This document shows, piece after piece, positions 1 through 7,349 of a stretch of 64,000 nt of DNA (position 1 is the first letter of the stretch; every line of letters starts with the position of its first letter). Made by a program: the position numbers and the translations under genes. Under the pieces are notes generated by a model that was not told the origin of the DNA, ran no database searches, and worked only from the letters and a program-made list of their open reading frames with translations. The DNA comes from Mycobacterium sp. 852002-10029_SCH5224772 (GTDB taxonomy: Bacteria; Actinomycetota; Actinomycetes; Mycobacteriales; Mycobacteriaceae), in contig NZ_LZHT01000014.1 in the NCBI RefSeq assembly GCF_001667315.1, positions 38,827-102,826 on the forward strand, given 5' to 3'.

Positions 1-98
1 GCCTCATGGACCTGGCGAACAGTCTGAGGATCGGGCGTCGACCACAAATGGTCCATGACGGCCCGTTCCAGATCCCCCAGCCGTGTCAATTTGGCCAT
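1..98 (-). CDS. blaI: BlaI-family transcriptional repressor, N-terminal fragment
   Basis: The ATG is at 98 on the minus strand and the gene runs off the left edge, so only about 32 residues are visible. They begin MAKLTRLGDLERAVMDHLW, the first helix of the winged-helix BlaI/MecI family (orthologue of Rv1846c). BlaI is a dimeric repressor of the beta-lactamase gene and, in M. tuberculosis, of its own blaIR operon. The C-terminal dimerisation and cleavage region is outside the window. A BlaI-type inverted repeat lies 44 bases upstream of the start. Confidence 0.88.
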   Translation of the reverse strand, partial: MAKLTRLGDLERAVMDHLWSTPDPQTVRQVHE

Positions 99-141
99 AG
101 TTCGTTCATCTCCTGAGCGTCGGAACCAGACTACTCCCGGT

Positions 142-158
142 TACTACCGACGGTCGTA
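142..158. promoter_or_regulatory. Candidate BlaI operator (autoregulatory)
   Basis: The 17 bases TACTACCgacGGTCGTA form an inverted repeat of two 7-base arms with one mismatch around a 3-base centre. The site lies upstream of blaI, where an autoregulatory operator is expected, and TAC...GTA ends are typical of BlaI/MecI operators. The assignment rests on position and symmetry only; binding is inferred. Confidence 0.5.
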
Positions 159-227
159 CCGAAAGCTGGCAAATCACTGTGCCGGCCACCGCGCGCACCC
201 CGCCGCGAACAAATCGAACAATACCCC

Positions 228-256
228 TTGCGAGTTAGGGCAGCCTTGCCTATGCT
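228..256 (+). promoter_or_regulatory. Promoter with overlapping IdeR box, upstream of the MrsI-like sRNA
   Basis: A -35-like TTGCGA (228-233) is followed after 17 bases by a -10-like TATGCT (251-256). Bases 235-253 match the 19-base IdeR consensus TTAGGTTAGGCTAACCTAA at 13 of 19 positions, with both outer ends conserved. The box covers the spacer and reaches the -10, so iron-loaded IdeR should block transcription. Expected transcription start is about 263-265. Confidence 0.68.
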
Positions 257-263
257 AACCGAG

Positions 264-366
264 TCGAGCGATAACGGACCGTGTGAGAGTCCTGAGGGCT
301 GCAGTGACCCCCGGTCTACTCGATCGGCGAGCCCCGTGCCTTGTGCACGGGGCTCAGCCGTTTGTT
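264..366 (+). ncRNA. mrsI: MrsI-like iron-responsive small RNA
   Basis: The locus lies between blaI and the Rv1847 orthologue, exactly where M. tuberculosis encodes MrsI (ncRv11846), an sRNA of about 100 nt induced by iron starvation through IdeR. It has an IdeR-overlapped promoter, no plausible ORF, and a strong terminator-like hairpin at 329-355 followed by a T-rich stretch, which gives a transcript of about 100 nt. MrsI base-pairs with mRNAs for dispensable iron proteins, bfrA among those reported, and bfrA is also in this window. The ends are inferred; sequence identity to Mtb MrsI was not checked. Confidence 0.72.
329..355 (+). terminator. Hairpin terminator of the MrsI-like sRNA
   Basis: GAGCCCCGTG (329-338) pairs perfectly with CACGGGGCTC (346-355). 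One further C-G pair closes an 11-bp stem with a 5-base loop. Downstream is G/T-rich sequence containing the 11-mer CGTTTGTTGGG twice (359-369 and 373-383), which supplies two short T tracts. This fits an intrinsic terminator at the 3-prime end of the small RNA. Confidence 0.6.
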
Positions 367-460
367 GGGGGTCGTTTGTTGGGTTGTCGTCCGGGTTGTC
401 GTCCGGGACAGCGTTCTGCTGCGGGAGTGTTGCCGCAAGCGATGGTGTAGACACAGGGGC

Positions 461-883
461 GTGCCAGAGCCGCAGGAAACGATCATTCCTCCCCATTTCT
501 CCGCGCCCTTCGACCGTGAGATCGGCTTGCAGTTCACCGAACTCAGCCCGGACGGCGCCCGCGCCCAACTCGAGGTGACCCCGAAGCTTTTGCAGCCGAT
601 GGGACTCGTGCACGGCGGCGTTTACTGTTCGATGATCGAAAGCATGGCCAGCGTGGCCGCCTACACGTGGCTGGCCACCCGCGGTGGCGGGAATGTCGTG
701 GGGGTCAACAACAACACCGATTTCCTGCGCTCCATCGGCTCGGGCATGGTCTACGGCACCGTCGAACCGATACACCGCGGCCGCAGCCAGCAATTGTGGT
801 TGGTCACCATCACCGACGACGACGATCGGGTGGTTGCCCGGGGCCAGGTGCGACTGCAGAATCTCGAGCTCCGCGAAGGCTGA
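461..883 (+). CDS. PaaI-type hotdog thioesterase (Rv1847-like)
   Basis: The GTG at 461 gives a 140-residue protein, the length of Rv1847. The reading frame stays open further upstream but would begin inside the sRNA hairpin, so that extension is rejected. The motif GLVHGGVYCSMIESMAS is the HGG helix of the PaaI/YbgC hotdog fold, with the Glu expected to act in thioester hydrolysis. Family members are small homomultimeric acyl-CoA thioesterases; the substrate here is unknown. In M. tuberculosis the urease genes follow this gene, but here ndh comes next in the opposite direction. Confidence 0.87.
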   Translation: MPEPQETIIPPHFSAPFDREIGLQFTELSPDGARAQLEVTPKLLQPMGLVHGGVYCSMIESMASVAAYTWLATRGGGNVVGVNNNTDFLRSIGSGMVYGTVEPIHRGRSQQLWLVTITDDDDRVVARGQVRLQNLELREG

Positions 884-943
884 TCCGAGGGCGCCGATTT
901 GAGGCTCGGCTCGTCGAATGCCCAAGTCCGGGAACAGGACTCG

Positions 944-2329
944 CTAGCTGGCCCGTCTGGCGACGGGGCGCTTGGTCTCCGCGGCGACCACCGCCAGCTG
1001 TTCGAGCCGGGTGCGGGCGAACGCCTGCTGCTCGGTGATGGTGAGTTGACCCCGTCGGGTGCTCAGGAACGTCACCGTCCACGACAGCAGCGTGCTGATC
1101 TTGGTCTTGAACCCGACCAGGTAGACCAGGTGCAGGACCAGCCACGCGAACCAGGCGAACAGGCCACTGAATTCGACCGGGCCGATCTTGGCCACTGCGG
1201 AAAATCGCGACACCGTCGCCATCGATCCCTTGTCGAAGTACTGGAACGGTTCCCGTTCGGCCGGGTTCGCTCCGTCGAGTTCAGCCTTGATCGTGTTCGC
1301 GACGTACTTGGCGCCCTGGATGGCACCCTGGGCGACTCCCGGCACGCCTTCGACGGCGGCCAGGTCGCCAATGACGAACACGTCGGGGTGGCCCGGGACG
1401 GACAGGTCGGGCAACACCTTGACCCGCCCCGCCCGGTCGAGTTCGACCGTCGATTGGTCGGCGAGGTCGCGGCCCAGCGGGCTGGCCGAAACGCCGGCGG
1501 ACCATACCTTGCAAGCGGATTCGATGCGCCGCACGGTGCCGTCGGAGTCCTTGACCGTGATGCCGTTGCGGTCCACATCGGTGACCATGGCGCCCAGCTG
1601 AATCTCCACACCCATTTTCTCCAGCCGGTCGGCGGCCCGCTGACCCAGCTTGTCGCCGAAGGGTGGCAGCACGGCGGGCGCGGCATCGAGCAGGATCACC
1701 CGCGCCTTGGTGGAGTCGATGTGACGGAACGAGCCTTTCAGCGTGTACGTCGCCAATTCCGCGATCTGCCCGGCCATTTCGACGCCTGTCGGGCCGGCGC
1801 CGATCACGGTGAATGTCAGCAGCTTGGCCCGTCGTTCCGGATCACGCGACCGCTCGGCCTGTTCGAACGCGCTCAGGATCCGCCCACGCACCTCGAGCGC
1901 GTCATCGATCGACTTCATGCCCGGGGCGAATTCGGCGAAATGGTCGTTCCCGAAATACGACTGGCCCGCGCCGGCGGCGACAATCAAGCTGTCGTAAGGG
2001 GTTTCGTAGGAGTGGCCGAGCAGATCCGATACGACGAACTTGCCGGCCAAGTCGACGTGGGTGACGTCGCCGAGCAAGACCTGGACGTTGCGCTGCCGGC
2101 GCAGGACGACCCGAGTGGGCGGGGCGATGTCGCCCTCGGACACGATGCCCGTCGCCACTTGGTAGAGCAGCGGCTGGAAGAGGTGGTGCGTGGTACGGGC
2201 GATCAGTTTGATATCGACATTGGCGTGCTTGAGTTTCTTTGCAGCGTTGAGCCCGCCGAAGCCCGAGCCGATGATGACGACTTGATGACGACGCTCCGGT
2301 CCAGCTGTGGTACCTGGCTGGGGGCTCAT
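944..2329 (-). CDS. ndh: Type II NADH:menaquinone oxidoreductase
   Basis: 461 residues, orthologue of Rv1854c. This single-subunit, non-proton-pumping enzyme transfers electrons from NADH to menaquinone at the inner face of the membrane. Visible are an FAD Rossmann motif GSGFGG near residues 21-26, the conserved QPLLYQVATG at 52-61, a second dinucleotide motif GAGPTG near 177-182 for NADH, and the FAD-contacting GDLAA near residue 325. The C-terminal region (about 390-430) is hydrophobic and amphipathic, as in the membrane anchor of NDH-2. The gene is convergent with the thioesterase gene. Length and start agree with the family. Confidence 0.96.
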   Translation of the reverse strand: MSPQPGTTAGPERRHQVVIIGSGFGGLNAAKKLKHANVDIKLIARTTHHLFQPLLYQVATGIVSEGDIAPPTRVVLRRQRNVQVLLGDVTHVDLAGKFVVSDLLGHSYETPYDSLIVAAGAGQSYFGNDHFAEFAPGMKSIDDALEVRGRILSAFEQAERSRDPERRAKLLTFTVIGAGPTGVEMAGQIAELATYTLKGSFRHIDSTKARVILLDAAPAVLPPFGDKLGQRAADRLEKMGVEIQLGAMVTDVDRNGITVKDSDGTVRRIESACKVWSAGVSASPLGRDLADQSTVELDRAGRVKVLPDLSVPGHPDVFVIGDLAAVEGVPGVAQGAIQGAKYVANTIKAELDGANPAEREPFQYFDKGSMATVSRFSAVAKIGPVEFSGLFAWFAWLVLHLVYLVGFKTKISTLLSWTVTFLSTRRGQLTITEQQAFARTRLEQLAVVAAETKRPVARRAS

Positions 2330-2522
2330 GTTTCCGCTGCTCCTGACGGGGGCTTTTGGACGCGACTGCGACTAGCAACCACGCTAGTCAGGCGGATACC
2401 CAGAACCCAACTCACAGCATGTGTAATCAACCACACCGTGCGCATCACTCCTGGTCGCCGGCGGTCGCTGTGGTGAAGTTATCAGTCCCGCAGGGATATC
2501 AGAGCCGCAGATCGCGTAGCCG

Positions 2523-2903
2523 TCATTGGGCGGCACCTTCTCCCGCGCAGTGGTCGTGGCCGGCCTGGATCATTCCGCCGGGTGCGCGCGCCAGCGCCGC
2601 CGCTTCCGCTTCCTCGCGCGTCGGACCCCAGCCCCCGAAGTACCTGGATTTGGCCCCGTTCAAGGCGAGCGCCATGCAGCCTCCCTGGCCGCTGGCCAGC
2701 AGACGACAGTCGCTGATGCTCTTGCGGCACGTATCCATGGCCGCCTTTTCGGCCGCGCCCTGGCTGGCCGCGCCATCGGCGATGCTGATGTGCCCGGTCG
2801 AATCCGATATCGCCATGGCGATCCAGTTGTCGTCGGCATGCGCGACGGGGTTCGGGGCGAACGCCACGCCCACGGCGATCGCGGCCCATGCTCGCTTCTT
2901 CAT
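2523..2903 (-). CDS. Secreted DUF4189 protein
   Basis: 126 residues. Residues 1-23 form a Sec signal peptide ending in AHA before DDNWIAMAISDST. The rest fits DUF4189: alternating short strands, a GAASQGAAEKAAMDTC segment, and Cys residues spaced for disulfides (DTC, SDC, GGC and a late HC). It ends with an EEAEAAAL helix typical of the family. The function of the family is unknown; members are small exported proteins common in mycobacteria. It lies 193 bases upstream of ndh on the same strand, probably as a separate transcription unit. Confidence 0.8.
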   Translation of the reverse strand: MKKRAWAAIAVGVAFAPNPVAHADDNWIAMAISDSTGHISIADGAASQGAAEKAAMDTCRKSISDCRLLASGQGGCMALALNGAKSRYFGGWGPTREEAEAAALARAPGGMIQAGHDHCAGEGAAQ

Positions 2904-3007
2904 GGCCTTCCCGGCTTTTCTTCTGCGCTGCGCGACTGTGGCGCAGGTGAACGCTGCTACACGGGAAGTATTACCGGGCCACGACGAATCCGCGACCGGG
3001 GTAAGGC

Positions 3008-3925
3008 CTACAGCCCGACGAGCGGACGCAGCGCTGCGCCGGCCGCCTCGACGATGCCCGGTGTGTAGAACGGCAGGTTGATGATCACGCCGTCGATTCC
3101 CGCGTCGAGCACCTTGGTCTTGATCTGATCGGCGATCGAGTCCGGGGTGCCGACCACCATCCGCTGTTTCATCTCGGCGGGAATCTGGTCGAGGCTCGCG
3201 TTTTCATCGATCAGCACCGTGGTCAGCGTGCTGGTCTCCAGGGCGGCGGGGTCGCGGCCCACCTCTTCGCAGGATCGCCGCACCACCTCCAACTTGCCGG
3301 GTAACTCGTCGAATCCCGCGATCACGTTGAGGTGGTCGAAATGCCTTGCGGCGCGCGGGATTGTCTTCTTTTCGCCGCTGCCGCCGATCATCAGCGGGAT
3401 GTGGTCGCGGAAGCGGGGATTGGCGAACGCCTCGCTGGTGCGATACCACTTGCCCGAGAAGGTGGCCTGCTCACCCTTGATCATCGGCAGGATGATTTCC
3501 AAGGCTTCGTCGAGCCGGTTGAACCTGTCGGTGAAAGTGCCGAACTCGAAACCCAACTGGTCATGCTCGAGCTCAAACCATCCGGTGCCGATTCCCAGAA
3601 TCGCGCGGCCCTGGCTCACCACGTCCAGCGTGGTGATGATTTTCGCCAGCAGCGTCGGATTGCGATACGAATTGCCGGTCACCAGGGTGCCGAGTTGCAC
3701 CCGCTCGGTGGCCGTGGCCAGCGCCCCCAGCGCGGTGTACGCCTCCAGCATCGGCTGATCGGGCGATCCCAACATCGGCAGTTGGTAGAAGTGGTCCATC
3801 ACGAAAACCGAGTCGAATCCAGCGGATTCGGCCTCACGGGCTTGGGCGATGACGGTGGGGAAGAGTTGTTCTACGCCGGTGCCATAGGAAAAGTTGGGGA
3901 TCTGCAGACCAAGTCGAATAGCCAC
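3008..3925 (-). CDS. Luciferase-like F420-dependent oxidoreductase (Rv1855c-like)
   Basis: 305 residues from the GTG at 3925; a GTG at 3934 would add three residues, but GGTGA 6 bases upstream favours 3925. The N-terminus (AIRLGLQIPNF) is the first strand of the LLM TIM barrel. FVMDHFYQLP, TLVTGNSYRNP, GIGTGWFELEH and LMIGGSGEKKT are hallmark F420-binding LLM segments. Such enzymes use deazaflavin F420 for hydride transfer; the substrate is unknown. The downstream end lies 104 bases from the DUF4189 start. Confidence 0.88.
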   Translation of the reverse strand: MAIRLGLQIPNFSYGTGVEQLFPTVIAQAREAESAGFDSVFVMDHFYQLPMLGSPDQPMLEAYTALGALATATERVQLGTLVTGNSYRNPTLLAKIITTLDVVSQGRAILGIGTGWFELEHDQLGFEFGTFTDRFNRLDEALEIILPMIKGEQATFSGKWYRTSEAFANPRFRDHIPLMIGGSGEKKTIPRAARHFDHLNVIAGFDELPGKLEVVRRSCEEVGRDPAALETSTLTTVLIDENASLDQIPAEMKQRMVVGTPDSIADQIKTKVLDAGIDGVIINLPFYTPGIVEAAGAALRPLVGL

Positions 3926-3988
3926 GCTGATCACCGTAGCGACCGGCCCGCCCCGGGAGAAGGGTTTGCGACGGGTGAGCGTTACGCC

Positions 3989-4666
3989 TCAGGCGAACTG
4001 GGCCAGCGCGCCGTGGCTCACGTGCAACGTCTGACCGGTGATGTGCCGCGCGGCCGACGTGGTCAAGAACAGCGCCAAGCGCGCGACCTCCGCGGCGACC
4101 GGCGCGGGCGTGCGCGAGAGCCCGTCGTAGCCGGCCGCAGCGCTGCGCCCGCTGGCGACGGCGTTGACCGTGATTCCGCGCGTGCCGAAAACGCCTGCCT
4201 GTCCCGCGGTCCAATTGGCTAGCGTCGCTTTGATTGCGGCGTCGGCGCTGCCCGCCGGCGGGTTCTCGGGCACCACGCTGATGATCGACCCGCCCGAGCG
4301 AAGATGATCGCCCACGGTCTGGACCGTCAGCACCGCCGAAAGCACGGTCGCGTCAAGGGCATTGCGCCACGCGTTGGCCGTGTCGGCGATCGAGTAGGTG
4401 CGCGGGTCACCGGCCTCCCAGGCGGGGGCCGGCACGTTGACAATGGTGTCCAGGTGATGGGGGAACAGCGGGCGAGCCTCTTCGAGGCTGGCCGGGTCGG
4501 TGGTGTCGCAGACGATCGCGTCGACCTCGAGTTCCTTGGCGGCGATTTCCAGATCGCTCTTGCGCGCGCCCACGAGGGTCACTTTGTGGCCGTCGTCGCG
4601 GAAGCCCTCGGCCACCGTGCGCCCCAGCTCCGTATCTCCGCCGGTAACCAGTACCTCCACTGCCAC
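3989..4666 (-). CDS. Atypical short-chain dehydrogenase (Rv1856c-like)
   Basis: 225 residues. The N-terminal VTGGDTELGRT is a variant of the SDR TGxxxGxG nucleotide-binding motif. The family catalytic YxxxK is not intact: after the SIISVVPE strand the equivalent segment reads SADAAIKAT, keeping Lys without the Tyr. It may therefore bind NAD(P) without classical SDR catalysis. The C-terminal part (FLTTSAARHITGQTLHVSHG) matches the SDR end. It is divergent from modA across 187 bases and upstream of the LLM gene on the same strand. Confidence 0.85.
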   Translation of the reverse strand: MAVEVLVTGGDTELGRTVAEGFRDDGHKVTLVGARKSDLEIAAKELEVDAIVCDTTDPASLEEARPLFPHHLDTIVNVPAPAWEAGDPRTYSIADTANAWRNALDATVLSAVLTVQTVGDHLRSGGSIISVVPENPPAGSADAAIKATLANWTAGQAGVFGTRGITVNAVASGRSAAAGYDGLSRTPAPVAAEVARLALFLTTSAARHITGQTLHVSHGALAQFA

Positions 4667-4853
4667 GACCTCCTCTGCCTGGGACTCAGCGCGTTATGGC
4701 GTCAATCCCCGTATATGTTACTGGACAGTAGCTACCTGGCGAAATTTTTGCCGCCGCGACGCGCGGCTCATTTGGGTAACTATTCGAACGCCACGTGCTT
4801 GCGGCGATTCAGCCCCCAGAGGGGCCGCATCGTCGGCGGGTTAGGGTGTATCC

Positions 4854-5630
4854 ATGCGTCGGATCGGAATCCTGGCCGGTGTGGTTTCGACAATGCTGGT
4901 CGCGGGGCTGGTCGGGTGCGGTGCCAAACCGCCGTCGGCGCAGTCCGGCCAGGGGCCCGGCAGCGTGATGGTGTTTGCCGCCGCGTCGCTCAAACCGGCG
5001 TTCACTCAGATCAGGCAGCAGTTCAAGGCCGAAAACCCGGGCACCGGCGTCGAATTCGAGTTCGCGGGCTCATCCGAGCTGGCCACCCAGTTGACGCAGG
5101 GCGCCACCGCCGACGTCTTCGCGTCGGCTGACACCGCGCAAATGGACACGGTCAGCAAGGCGGGCCTGCTGAGCGGCGACCCGAAGAATTTCGCGTCGAA
5201 CACGCTGGTCATCGTCACCGCGCCGGGCAACCCGAAGAAGATCGGATCCTTCGCCGACTTGGCCAAGCCCGGTCTCAACGTGGTGACCTGCCAGCAGCCG
5301 GTGCCGTGCGGGGCGGCCACGCATCGCCTCGAAGCCGGCACCGGGGCGCGCCTCAACCCGGTCAGCGAGGAACCCAGCGTGACGGACGCCCTTAACAAGG
5401 TCACCAGTGGCCAGGCCGACGCCGCGCTGGTCTACGTCACCGACGCCAAGACGGCCGGAAGCAAGGTCGCGACCGTGACCTTCCCCGAGGCCACCGGCGC
5501 GGTGAACGTGTACCCCGTCGGCGTGCTGAAAAAGGCGCCACTTCCCACGCAGGCGCAGAAGTTCGTCGACCTGGTGACCTCCCCGGCCGGGCAGCAGATC
5601 CTGGCGCAGGCCGGATTCGCCAAGCCCTGA
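4854..5630 (+). CDS. modA: Molybdate-binding lipoprotein ModA
   Basis: 258 residues, orthologue of Rv1857. The signal peptide ends in the lipobox LVGC (Cys22), so the protein is lipid-anchored outside the membrane. VMVFAAASLKPAFTQI, EFAGSSELATQLTQGATADVFASAD and the late DAALVYVTDA segment are characteristic of ModA; the Ser residues of AAASL and GSS coordinate the oxyanion. It captures molybdate for the ModBC transporter, feeding molybdopterin enzymes. Unusually, its permease gene is not adjacent: an opposing gene lies between modA and modB. Confidence 0.96.
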   Translation: MRRIGILAGVVSTMLVAGLVGCGAKPPSAQSGQGPGSVMVFAAASLKPAFTQIRQQFKAENPGTGVEFEFAGSSELATQLTQGATADVFASADTAQMDTVSKAGLLSGDPKNFASNTLVIVTAPGNPKKIGSFADLAKPGLNVVTCQQPVPCGAATHRLEAGTGARLNPVSEEPSVTDALNKVTSGQADAALVYVTDAKTAGSKVATVTFPEATGAVNVYPVGVLKKAPLPTQAQKFVDLVTSPAGQQILAQAGFAKP

Positions 5631-5648
5631 TCGCCGGCGAACCCCAGG

Positions 5649-6332
5649 CTAGGGCTGAAACGCGGGAAGGACAGAGCCGGAATCGCGAATCTCCCAGATG
5701 CTGTTCTTGGTCACGCCGTCGAAGTTGATCTTGTTCAACGTCGCCCGCGAGTAGGTGAGGTCGATGGCGACCTGAGTCGAGGTATTGCCGTACGGGTCGG
5801 TCATTGGGAACGTGCCCTGAACGTTCACCGCCGAAGCCTCGGGATAGGTCGCTCGGGCGTACCTGAGAATGTCGATGGTGTCCAACCGCGCACCGTCTTT
5901 GATCAGCAGCTCGGTGTAGTTGTCTCGGATGGCGAATCGGGCGTCGACGATGTCGCCGTCCGGGCCCTGAGCAGTCGTGAAGGTGACGCCGTCGGGCTTC
6001 TTGGGACCGGCCGGCGTCGAGGGCGCCGCCTCGGTCGGTGTCGACGGCCCCGCCGCGGTCGCATTGCCAGAGGAGGCCGATTGGCCTTCGTTTCTTTCGT
6101 CGAAACCCCAGCTTTTGCCAACGATGACGAGGAGAACCAGCACGATGAGTATCGACAGCGCCAGGGCCGCCTTCCCGGAAATGCCCTTCTTGAGCGGCTC
6201 GGTGGCGAAAGCCCATTCGCTGGTCCAATTAGTGCCGTCGAAATACCGTTGCAGCCCATGGCCTATCCCCGCGGGATCGGGGTACCAGCCCGGCGCCGAT
6301 TTGGGCGGGGGAGGCGCCGGTTCAGATGGCAT
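5649..6332 (-). CDS. Membrane-anchored DUF2510 protein inserted in the mod locus
   Basis: 227 residues. A Pro-rich start leads into a DUF2510 module at about 14-45 (PGWYPDPAG...QRYFDGTNWT), then one membrane helix at about 55-73 (ALALSILIVLVLLVIVG), a Ser/Thr/Pro linker at about 80-115, and an extracytoplasmic domain of about 110 residues. That domain resembles small secreted mycobacterial domains, but I cannot name it. The gene is convergent with modA (18-base gap) and divergent from modB. DUF2510 proteins are common in actinobacteria and of unknown role. A molybdate function is not implied. Confidence 0.82.
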   Translation of the reverse strand: MPSEPAPPPPKSAPGWYPDPAGIGHGLQRYFDGTNWTSEWAFATEPLKKGISGKAALALSILIVLVLLVIVGKSWGFDERNEGQSASSGNATAAGPSTPTEAAPSTPAGPKKPDGVTFTTAQGPDGDIVDARFAIRDNYTELLIKDGARLDTIDILRYARATYPEASAVNVQGTFPMTDPYGNTSTQVAIDLTYSRATLNKINFDGVTKNSIWEIRDSGSVLPAFQP

Positions 6333-6548
6333 CCATGCACCTTCGTCGTGACAGTGAGCGTCCGGCTATTCACGGCGATAGCCGCTCAACACCATTCTCC
6401 TCCATCGGCTGACCATCACTCACGGGCCACCACTTGCCGGCGGCAACAGTGAGCATCGGCCCCACCAGGTCGGTGTAGTACGAAGAGTGAGTGAGCAGGT
6501 CACGCATGAGCTTCCGAAGGGACTGCCGGCAGGAGGGTATGTATCAGC

Positions 6549-7340
6549 GTGCATAGCACGGATCTGCCCCGCTGGGTGTATCTCCCCGCGGCCGTCGGGA
6601 CGATCTTCGTGGTGCTGCCCTTGCTGGCCATCGCGGTCAAGGTCGATTGGCCGCATTTCTGGTCGCTGATCACGAGCCCGTCGTCGCGGACGGCGCTGGT
6701 GCTCAGCCTTCAGACGGCCACTGCCAGCACAGTGCTGTGCGTGGCGCTGGGTGTGCCGATGGCGTTGGTGCTGGCCCGCAGCACGGCGCGGCTGGTGCGG
6801 TTGTTGCGGCCACTGATGCTGCTGCCGCTGGTGCTGCCGCCGGTGGTGGGCGGGATCGCGCTGTTGTATGCGTTCGGGCGGCTCGGATTGATCGGCCAGT
6901 ACCTGGAGGCTGCCGGTATCAGCATCGCCTTCAGCACCACCGCCGTAGTGCTGGCGCAGACGTTCGTTTCGCTGCCGTTCCTGGTGATTTCCCTCGAGGG
7001 TGCCGCGCGTACGGCCGGCGCCGATTTCGAGGTGGTGGCAGCGACGCTGGGGGCGCGGCCCAGCGCGGTCTGGTGGCGGGTCACCCTGCCGCTGCTGGTA
7101 CCCGGCGTCGTTTCGGGCGCGGTGCTGGCGTTCGCCCGCTCGCTGGGGGAGTTCGGCGCCACCCTGACCTTCGCCGGGTCGCGGCAAGGGGTGACCCGCA
7201 CGCTGCCGCTGGAGATCTATTTGCAGCGGGTGACCGACGCCGACGCCGCCGTCGCGTTGTCGATCCTGCTGGTGGTGGTGGCGGCCCTGGTGGTGCTGGG
7301 TGTGGGCACGCGGCGGCTGACCGGCGCCGACGTCAGGTAG
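6549..7340 (+). CDS. modB: Molybdate ABC transporter permease ModB
   Basis: 263 residues, orthologue of Rv1858. The GTG at 6549 follows AGGAGGG at about 6532-6538; an ATG at 6540 is out of frame and stops after five codons. There are six hydrophobic segments and the binding-protein-dependent permease loop ([20 protein letters not shown]), which docks on ModC. The gene has its own leader of 216 bases, so modBC probably has its own promoter. modC follows after 9 bases. Confidence 0.95.
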   Translation: MHSTDLPRWVYLPAAVGTIFVVLPLLAIAVKVDWPHFWSLITSPSSRTALVLSLQTATASTVLCVALGVPMALVLARSTARLVRLLRPLMLLPLVLPPVVGGIALLYAFGRLGLIGQYLEAAGISIAFSTTAVVLAQTFVSLPFLVISLEGAARTAGADFEVVAATLGARPSAVWWRVTLPLLVPGVVSGAVLAFARSLGEFGATLTFAGSRQGVTRTLPLEIYLQRVTDADAAVALSILLVVVAALVVLGVGTRRLTGADVR

Positions 7341-7349
7341 GGCCGGACC

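Noticed and set aside
341..460. N-terminal extension of the thioesterase up to 341
   Set aside because: The extra residues start inside the sRNA hairpin, are low complexity, and GTG 461 gives the expected 140 residues.
899..2476. A long plus-strand open frame over ndh
   Set aside because: It is the antisense shadow of ndh; no family resemblance, and the minus-strand NDH-2 motifs are complete.
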